A stretch of 64,000 nt of DNA. Origin: Oscillospiraceae bacterium (GTDB taxonomy: Bacteria; Bacillota; Clostridia; Oscillospirales; Oscillospiraceae). The DNA is taken from the NCBI GenBank assembly GCA_015068125.1, contig SVLD01000008.1, forward strand, positions 1 to 64,000. The letters are read 5' to 3'. The notes below the pieces were generated by a model that saw only the letters and a list, made by a program, of their open reading frames with translations, was not told the origin of the DNA and ran no database searches. Below, piece after piece: positions 58,540 through 64,000 of this stretch. Every line of letters starts with the position of its first letter. The stretch's first letter is position 1. A program made the translations under genes and the position numbers.

Positions 58540-59730
58540 ATGAAAGAAATTTTTCTGTTAAAGCTGGGCGAGATCGTCCTGAAAGGCGCTAATAAGCGGC
58601 AGTTTGAGAGCAAACTGCGGCAGAATGTCCGCCGCCGGATGAAGCCCTACGGCAATTTTGATGTGTATCTCATGCAGTCCACGGTCTATGTAGAACCCAT
58701 GGACGAACTGTGCGATGTGGACGGGGCATGGGAGGCCTGCCGCAGCATTTTCGGCGTGGTGAGCCTGTGCCGCTGCCGTCCCTGCGAAAAGAATCTGGAT
58801 GCCATCTTCGAGGCTGTGGAGAATTATCTGGGAGATGATCTGGATTGCGCCAAGTCCTTTAAGGTAGAATCCAAGCGTTCCGATAAGCGTTTCCCCATGA
58901 CCTCCATCCAGCTGTCCCAGGAAATCGGCGGCAGACTGGCGGAAGCCCATCCCACCGTGGAGGTGGATGTGCGCCATCCGGATTATACCGTCTATGTTGA
59001 AATTCGCGATTTGGCAGCCTATGTCCATGGTCCGGCAGAGCCCGGCGCCGGCGGCCTGCCCACCGGTGTGGGCGGCAGAGCCATGTGTCTGCTGTCCGGC
59101 GGTATTGACTCCCCGGTGGCGGCCTATATGATCGCCAAGCGCGGCGTGGAGATCGAGTGTGTCCACTTCTTCTCTTATCCTTATACTTCTCAGCTTGCCA
59201 AGGATAAGGTCATTGAGCTGGCCCGGCTGGTGACCCGGTACTGCGGCAAGATGACATTGAATATCGTATCCTTTACCGAAATTCAGGAAGCAATCCGGGA
59301 TAACTGCCCAGAGGAATACTTCACCCTCATCATGCGCAGGTTTATGATGGAAATCTCCCAGCGTATTGCTAAACACGACGGTTGCGGCGCCCTGATCACC
59401 GGCGAAAATCTGGGTCAGGTGGCGTCCCAGACCATGGAAGCCATGGCCGTTACCGGCGCGGTGGTGGACATTCCCATCTTCATGCCTCTGGTGGGTATGG
59501 ATAAGGAAGAGATCGTCACCATCGCCCGGAAGATCGGCACTATGGAAACATCCATTTTGCCCTATGAGGACTGCTGCACAGTCTTTACCCCCAAGCATCC
59601 CAAAACCAAGCCCACCCTGGGCCAGCTTCTCCACGCTGAGGAAAAGCTGGATCGGGAGGCATTGATCTCCAGGGCTCTGGAGAACATCGAAAGAGTGGCG
59701 GTGAAATACCATGACGAACCTGTCATTTGA
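58540..59730 (+). CDS. thiI: tRNA 4-thiouridine synthetase ThiI
   Basis: Thiolates U8 of tRNA and supplies sulfur for thiamine thiazole in some species. 396 residues: NFLD and THUMP domains (1-165), PP-loop LLSGGIDSPVAAYM (near 185). The rhodanese domain of E. coli ThiI is absent, as in most Firmicutes. It starts 11 bases after comM and overlaps the next gene by 20 bases. Confidence 0.95.
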   Translation: MKEIFLLKLGEIVLKGANKRQFESKLRQNVRRRMKPYGNFDVYLMQSTVYVEPMDELCDVDGAWEACRSIFGVVSLCRCRPCEKNLDAIFEAVENYLGDDLDCAKSFKVESKRSDKRFPMTSIQLSQEIGGRLAEAHPTVEVDVRHPDYTVYVEIRDLAAYVHGPAEPGAGGLPTGVGGRAMCLLSGGIDSPVAAYMIAKRGVEIECVHFFSYPYTSQLAKDKVIELARLVTRYCGKMTLNIVSFTEIQEAIRDNCPEEYFTLIMRRFMMEISQRIAKHDGCGALITGENLGQVASQTMEAMAVTGAVVDIPIFMPLVGMDKEEIVTIARKIGTMETSILPYEDCCTVFTPKHPKTKPTLGQLLHAEEKLDREALISRALENIERVAVKYHDEPVI

Positions 59731-60172
59731 AGTCATTGAACGGCTCAACGGCAAGACCCTGGTCACAGCGGAAAGCTGTACCGGCGGCGGTATCGGCGCG
59801 GCGCTGACAGAGGTGCCGGGCAGCTCCGCTGTGTATAACGGCGGTGTCATCTGCTACACCAACAAGGTCAAGAAAAACGTCCTTGAGGTGGAAGCTGAGC
59901 TGATTTCCCAGTATGGCCCTGTTTCCGCGCCTGTGGCCCAGGCCATGGCCACAGGGGTGCGCAAGCTCATCCGGGCGGATATCGCCGTATCGGTAACCGG
60001 CCTGGCAGGTCCCGGTGGCGATGACTACGGCAACCCCGTGGGAACGGTGTTTATCGGCTTTGAAAGCGACAATATCTCCATCGTCAAGCAGTACCGCTTC
60101 TCCGGTGACCGGGAGGCCATCCGCCGCCAGGTGGTGGAGGAAGCCCTGAAGCTGATTCTGGAAAATGCATAA
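59711..60172 (+). CDS. pncC: Nicotinamide-nucleotide amidohydrolase (CinA C-terminal type)
   Basis: 153-residue PncC: TAESCTGGGIGAALTEVPGSS (split site) and SVTGLAGPGGDDYGNPVG. Deamidates NMN for NAD recycling. Only the C-terminal half of CinA is present. Overlaps thiI by 20 bases and ends in a long hairpin. Confidence 0.93.
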   Translation: MTNLSFEVIERLNGKTLVTAESCTGGGIGAALTEVPGSSAVYNGGVICYTNKVKKNVLEVEAELISQYGPVSAPVAQAMATGVRKLIRADIAVSVTGLAGPGGDDYGNPVGTVFIGFESDNISIVKQYRFSGDREAIRRQVVEEALKLILENA

Positions 60173-60206
60173 AAAAGAACTCCGGGAAAACCCGGAGTTC
60201 TTTTTT
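60171..60206 (+). terminator. Terminator of comM-thiI-pncC
   Basis: AAAAAAGAACTCCGGG-AAAA-complement, 16-base arms; faces the minus gene at 60205. Confidence 0.85.
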
Positions 60207-60957
60207 ATGGCAAAAGGACTTCTGCGGCGTAGGAACGAATATACACTGTTTCTTCGTGGATCAAGTTTTCTTGGTTGTCATACAGCCGAACCGCAACGGG
60301 AACCGACCAATGCAAATGGGCACGGTAGTCATATCCGGAGGAGATTTCCGCAAACCTTTGCAGCAGAGCAGGGTCTCTGGAATTGGTGTAGGCTTCATGG
60401 TGAATAAGGAAGTAGAAATATCCTGGGTTGCTTCGTGTGGCCTCCAGATTATAGGTTCGCTCGTATCGCTTTTCAGGATCGTATTTGTCGTTTATGTAGT
60501 CACCGATCAGGGTGATGTCTAATTCTGCCCGGACGGCATTGGGGTAGTCATCGAAGAGCACTACAGGAAGGTCGATGTCGTAAATATTAATGCCTGAATG
60601 GGACGGCCTTTGACCGCCGGCGGCCAGGACTGTGAGCTTGCCGGTTTTTGCCCGGCAGACCAGATCGATGGAGTTGACTTCGTCCTCAATGTAATAGCGG
60701 TAAAGCATGACATTGGAATCGCTTTCAGCGATCAGAAGCTTTTGCCGATGCTCTACGGAAATGGTTTCAGTGCCTAAAATGTCGGATGGGCCGATCATGT
60801 GGCTTTGTTCCAGCCGGCGGAATTGAGCCTCAGCAGAGTCAAAGGGAATTCCAATGGCGATGTAGGCGATACCAATACAAAGCAGAATCACGATAACATG
60901 CACGATTGTGCGAACAGGCCTGGGTAAGCGTTTCCAAGCAGTGATCAGCTTCTTCAT
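60205..60957 (-). CDS. Membrane-anchored protein, unknown
   Basis: 250 residues: basic start, a helix (about 17-36, TIVHVIVILLCIGIAYIAIG), then an outside domain with no family I recognise. It overlaps the HAAS gene by 4 bases and is third in the PadR operon, so it is regulated with it. Confidence 0.78.
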   Translation of the reverse strand: MKKLITAWKRLPRPVRTIVHVIVILLCIGIAYIAIGIPFDSAEAQFRRLEQSHMIGPSDILGTETISVEHRQKLLIAESDSNVMLYRYYIEDEVNSIDLVCRAKTGKLTVLAAGGQRPSHSGINIYDIDLPVVLFDDYPNAVRAELDITLIGDYINDKYDPEKRYERTYNLEATRSNPGYFYFLIHHEAYTNSRDPALLQRFAEISSGYDYRAHLHWSVPVAVRLYDNQENLIHEETVYIRSYAAEVLLP

Positions 60958-61763
60958 ATTTGATCACCTCCTGTCAGGTCGATGTGCCAAACCAGATCTC
61001 TTCCATCCCGATCGTAGTGCAGTTCGACCCAGTCGATTTTCTCTGTGGTTTCGAGCCGGATTTGAAATATGCTGGATTCTCCGTTATAAGAGTAGTCAAC
61101 ACAATTGAGGTCGTTTGCCCGGTAATTACTGTATGTATTGCCAAGACTGTCGGTTGCCCAAAACCAATCGAATGCCCAACAGTCAGGATACCAACGCAGG
61201 TTTTTTTGGACTTTCATCTCAATATAAAGTATATGCCGGCGATCGATGTAACCGGTGGGGTAAAGGCTAGTTCTCTGCAGGGCAGTGGCGCGGGTTGCGG
61301 TAAAGGTATAGCCGTCAGAGGTTACAGAGCAATTTGGTTCTGCATACATGGTTCTTGTGATGGATGGATCTTCCACGGGTGAGAAAATGCTATCTGAAAA
61401 GCCATTATCATACTTAGAGGAAGGGGTGATGTAATTTTCCCAGAGGAATTGAAATGTGCCGGAAAGGACAGACAAGACAGCGATGACCACAGCAAAACGC
61501 ATTACCCACTTACTAATGCTGCAGGCAAAGCCCCAAAATGGACGGTGGATCGCACCAAGCTGTTTGGCCAATTCCCGGGGATCGCCCATAACCTCCACTG
61601 CTTTATTTACAGCTTCCTCCGTGCCCATACCCTGAGCCAGAAAGCTCTCACAACGGTCATTGATATGCTGCCGCAGTTCATTGTACACATCCCGGCGGTC
61701 AGGGGTGTATCGGATTTTGCTGACAGCCCGGGTGCACCATTGGGTCAATTTCCAGTGCTCCAT
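60954..61763 (-). CDS. HAAS/permease-prefix domain membrane protein
   Basis: 269 residues. N-terminal helical domain (about 1-75; YTPDRRDVYNELRQHINDR, EEAVNKAVEVMGDPRELAKQL) of the HAAS/DUF1700 type, a membrane helix (about 85-106), and an outside domain. Such genes nearly always follow PadR genes and respond to envelope stress in known cases. Nine bases after padR. Confidence 0.85.
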   Translation of the reverse strand: MEHWKLTQWCTRAVSKIRYTPDRRDVYNELRQHINDRCESFLAQGMGTEEAVNKAVEVMGDPRELAKQLGAIHRPFWGFACSISKWVMRFAVVIAVLSVLSGTFQFLWENYITPSSKYDNGFSDSIFSPVEDPSITRTMYAEPNCSVTSDGYTFTATRATALQRTSLYPTGYIDRRHILYIEMKVQKNLRWYPDCWAFDWFWATDSLGNTYSNYRANDLNCVDYSYNGESSIFQIRLETTEKIDWVELHYDRDGRDLVWHIDLTGGDQI

Positions 61764-61772
61764 AGGCTCACC

Positions 61773-62108
61773 TCACACCCCAGCGCAGCCCAGGACTGCG
61801 TTGACCTTTTCGGAAAACAGCCGCCACTCCTTTTCTTTGTATTCCAGCTGCTCCCGGCCGGATTTGGTAAGGCGGTAGTACTTCCGTTCCCGGCCGTTGG
61901 GCGCGGTTTGGCAGTAAGACTGCACCAGTTTTTCCTTTTCAAGCGCATGAAGCAGGGGATACAGGGTGCCTTCCTTCAGCTGAAAGGTATCGTCCGACCG
62001 CTTGGCCAGAGCTTCCACCATTTCGTAGCCGTACTTGTCGCCGTCCTTCAAAAGGGAAAGGATCAGCATGGGCGTGCTGCCGGAAAGCAAGCTTTTCTCA
62101 ATTTTCAT
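61773..62108 (-). CDS. PadR-family transcriptional regulator
   Basis: 111 residues: winged helix (MLILSLLKDGDKYGYEMVEAL, LKEGTLYPLLHALEKEKLV) and a C-terminal dimer helix. The promoter just upstream contains a perfect inverted repeat around its core, so autoregulation is likely. First gene of padR-HAAS-unknown. Confidence 0.94.
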   Translation of the reverse strand: MKIEKSLLSGSTPMLILSLLKDGDKYGYEMVEALAKRSDDTFQLKEGTLYPLLHALEKEKLVQSYCQTAPNGRERKYYRLTKSGREQLEYKEKEWRLFSEKVNAVLGCAGV

Positions 62109-62123
62109 AGTGTGTACCTCCTT

Positions 62124-62173
62124 ATACCTAGATTATCTATGTATATAATACATCGGTCATCTAGGTATGTCAA
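62124..62173 (-). promoter_or_regulatory. padR promoter with embedded operator
   Basis: Minus strand TTGACA (62168-62173), 17 bp, TATTAT (62145-62150). ATACCTAGAT (62124-62133) and its complement ATCTAGGTAT (62159-62168) are perfect 10-base inverted half-sites, one in the spacer, one after the -10, 25 bases apart. Confidence 0.8.
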
Positions 62174-62183
62174 GTAAAAATTT

Positions 62184-62209
62184 CAGCCCATCCAATCACG
62201 GATGGGCTG
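62184..62209 (-). terminator. Terminator of the LRR gene
   Basis: CAGCCCATCC-AATCAC-GGATGGGCTG, then AAATTTTTACT on the minus strand. Confidence 0.75.
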
Positions 62210-62214
62210 ATGCT

Positions 62215-63930
62215 TTATACAGTGGAGTGCTTTACGATAATGCCCATGTCTTTCAGCGCGGAAACATCCTTCACAGGGTTACCGAACACATTGACCTCAA
62301 TCAGCATGTGGCAGGCGGCCAGAGAATCAATTGTGCGGATGCTGTTATATTCCATAATGACATGATTCAGCTTTTCCAGACCGGCCAAGGGATCCAGGGA
62401 GGTGATCTTGTTGTGAGAGCCCTGGATGATAATCAGATTGCAGGACTTGTCCCACTGGGGCAGCACCGAAACCTCGTTATAATCGAAGATCAGTGTTTCC
62501 AGATTTTTCAGCACGGCCAGGGGAGCGATGCTCGTCAGGGCATTGTGGGAAAGATCCAGCTTGGTAAGAGCGGTGTTGGCAGCCAGCAGGCTGATATCGG
62601 TGAGCTTGTTGTGGTCGGCTTTCAGCACCGACAGGCTCGTCAGCGCATCGATGCCTTCCAGGGTGTCGATGATGTTGCCGGAAATATCCATAGCCCACAA
62701 ATCGGCGCAGCTTGCCAGCGGGGCAACGGAGGCCAGGGAATTGTAGGAAACATCCAGCTCCTTCAGATTCGTCAGCCCGGAGAGCTGGCTCAGATCTGTC
62801 AGCGCGTTGTGGCTCAGACTCAGAGCCTCCAGCCGGGACATACCGGCAAGGGCACTCAGATCCCGAATCGCGTTGTTGCTCAAGTTCAGGAAGGTCAGAT
62901 TCTGGGCGGCGGACAGCTTGGAAATATTGGAAAGACTGCAGTTTTCCAGGGTCAGGTTCCGCAGACCGGGGAGGGAAGAAATTACATCCAGATCCCCGCT
63001 TGTCAGCACGCAGTTGCGCACCGTCAGTTCCTTCAGATAAGACAGGGAGGACAGATCGTTCAGATTCAGAAAACTGCCGTTCTCGATAGTCAGGGATTCC
63101 AGATAGGGAAGATGCCGCAGATCGCTGTAGCTTTCCGCTTCCTGGGGCATGGTAAAGGATTTGATGGTCCAAAGATCCGCGGAAGACAGTGTAGCATCAG
63201 CAGACTTGTCCAGCAGCTGCCGCACGGCGCTGTCAATATAGCTGTCCGTCAGCGTGACATTTTCGATGACACCACTGACCACATAACCCAGTATAGCCAG
63301 TTCACTGACCAGGCCATCCTCGCCTACTGCCAGGGCGTAGATGGTGTTTTCTCCGGTTACCAATGGAATAGGCTCGCTGTAAGGCGCATTTGCGGTGGAA
63401 GGATAGCTGCCATCGGTGGTGACATACAGGGTGCCGGAATTGCTGGCTACGGAAACGGAGATGTACTGGCTGTAAAAGCCGGGAACAGGACTGGGGGTGG
63501 GGGTGTCAGGCCGGCGGTCGTCCAGCTGCTTTTTGATGTAGGGGTCAGCCACATTTTCCAGCATACTAACCGCATCCAGAAGCTTGTCCTGCTCTACGTA
63601 TGTTTTGCACAGCGCAATATAAAGCTCCAGAGTGCCGCCGTCAGCGATGGCGTTGGACAGGGTATATTCCGCTTTGGTGTAATTACCGGCGGACTTAAAC
63701 TGTTCAGCAAGCTCAATGGCGACACCGGAATCGTGATTGGATTGCTGATAGGCCTGTTCATACAGCCAGGAAGAGAATGCATGCTGCCCCCGCTCCTCAA
63801 GGAGTCGGGCGTGTTTCAGCAGGATATCCTGAGCGAAGCCCCGGTCGTAGACAAACAAATACCAGAAAATACTGCCGATGATCAGCAGTGTTAAAAGAAA
63901 CGGTACAATTCGTTTAATGGATCGTTTCAT
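62215..63930 (-). CDS. LRR surface protein with TPR-like and chitobiase-like domains
   Basis: 571 residues from ATG 63930. An N-terminal membrane helix (about 10-28, PFLLTLLIIGSIFWYLFVY) anchors it; a TPR-like helical region follows (about 35-140), a PTPSP linker, a chitobiase C-terminal-like domain (about 155-225; LYVTTDGSYPSTANAPYSEP), then leucine-rich repeats (about 260-560) of the type LEALSLSHNALTDLSQLSGL. Outside the membrane and probably a binding or adhesion protein. The chitobiase-like domain is shared with the CotH lipoprotein at 4619. Confidence 0.9.
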   Translation of the reverse strand: MKRSIKRIVPFLLTLLIIGSIFWYLFVYDRGFAQDILLKHARLLEERGQHAFSSWLYEQAYQQSNHDSGVAIELAEQFKSAGNYTKAEYTLSNAIADGGTLELYIALCKTYVEQDKLLDAVSMLENVADPYIKKQLDDRRPDTPTPSPVPGFYSQYISVSVASNSGTLYVTTDGSYPSTANAPYSEPIPLVTGENTIYALAVGEDGLVSELAILGYVVSGVIENVTLTDSYIDSAVRQLLDKSADATLSSADLWTIKSFTMPQEAESYSDLRHLPYLESLTIENGSFLNLNDLSSLSYLKELTVRNCVLTSGDLDVISSLPGLRNLTLENCSLSNISKLSAAQNLTFLNLSNNAIRDLSALAGMSRLEALSLSHNALTDLSQLSGLTNLKELDVSYNSLASVAPLASCADLWAMDISGNIIDTLEGIDALTSLSVLKADHNKLTDISLLAANTALTKLDLSHNALTSIAPLAVLKNLETLIFDYNEVSVLPQWDKSCNLIIIQGSHNKITSLDPLAGLEKLNHVIMEYNSIRTIDSLAACHMLIEVNVFGNPVKDVSALKDMGIIVKHSTV

Positions 63931-63962
63931 ATTTCGTGACCTTTCGAGAAATTCTATCATAA

Positions 63963-63991
63963 ATTATACTTCCCCCGCTTAACGATGTCAA
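63963..63991 (-). promoter_or_regulatory. Promoter for the LRR gene
   Basis: Minus strand TTGACA (63986-63991), 17 bp, TATAAT (63963-63968). Confidence 0.85.
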
Positions 63992-64000
63992 GGACTGGGA

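Overview
The window looks like chromosome of a strictly anaerobic, spore-forming Clostridia member, most likely near the Oscillospiraceae. The evidence is gene content: the sporulation regulator SpoIIID, a TTG-started pyruvate:ferredoxin oxidoreductase, a PPi-type phosphofructokinase, a three-subunit NAD-linked [FeFe] hydrogenase, a FeoAB iron system, and an L27 with the N-terminal extension cut by the neighbouring Prp protease. No rRNA, CRISPR array or intact transposase was seen. Family-level placement is inference.

Layout. 1-7 kb: a glycogen/maltodextrin operon (malQ-glgP) and a lipoprotein with a CotH kinase domain. 7-12 kb: prfC, class II aldolase and PPi-phosphofructokinase, separated by hairpin-rich repeats. 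12-20.6 kb: a DUF362 gene and a membrane-anchored winged-helix protein diverge from an unusual four-gene operon (Old Yellow Enzyme-type oxidoreductase, GH31 glycosidase, aconitase-X large and small subunits). 20.8-26.3 kb: a leftward group with an AraC regulator, YmdB phosphodiesterase, SbcD/YhaO-like nuclease, SbcC/YhaN-like ATPase and a Cys-rich protein. 26.4-28.8 kb: rplU-prp-rpmA, then obg. 29-31 kb: tRNA-Val(GAC), mobile-element traces, a 42-residue Cys-rich ORF, a small XRE regulator and an ABC exporter. 31-36.6 kb: a B12-binding radical SAM protein, feoA-feoB-Cys-rich peptide with two matching operator palindromes, and sfsA.

36.7-46 kb is the most distinctive part. A tRNA-Val(CAC) gene has its last 46 bases plus three flanking A repeated exactly (49 bp) about 9.2 kb downstream. 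Between the copies lie an integrase remnant, a chimeric WYL/DUF2130 pseudogene pair, a LysR regulator, the hydrogenase operon, a stand-alone AICAR transformylase, a TM1266-type regulator and an ECF substrate-binding component. This reads as an integrated, now decayed element or island, although the hydrogenase and purine genes could be host DNA.

46-64 kb: a truncated zinc-ribbon gene, spoIIID, a threonine aldolase-like enzyme, an AI-2E family permease, a lipoprotein fusing a D-Ala-D-Ala dipeptidase, an SH3 domain and an M14 carboxypeptidase, pyruvate:ferredoxin oxidoreductase, two paralogous membrane-anchored proteins, ComM-like ATPase, thiI, a CinA-type amidohydrolase, a PadR-HAAS operon with a clear autoregulatory operator, and an LRR surface protein at the right edge.

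Metabolically the genes fit together: glycogen is phosphorolysed, sugars pass through PPi-phosphofructokinase and aldolase to pyruvate, pyruvate:ferredoxin oxidoreductase makes acetyl-CoA and reduced ferredoxin, and the hydrogenase reoxidises ferredoxin and NADH as H2. Feo supplies the iron. Many genes have canonical sigma-A promoters with 16-18 bp spacers and strong stem-loop terminators, both listed.
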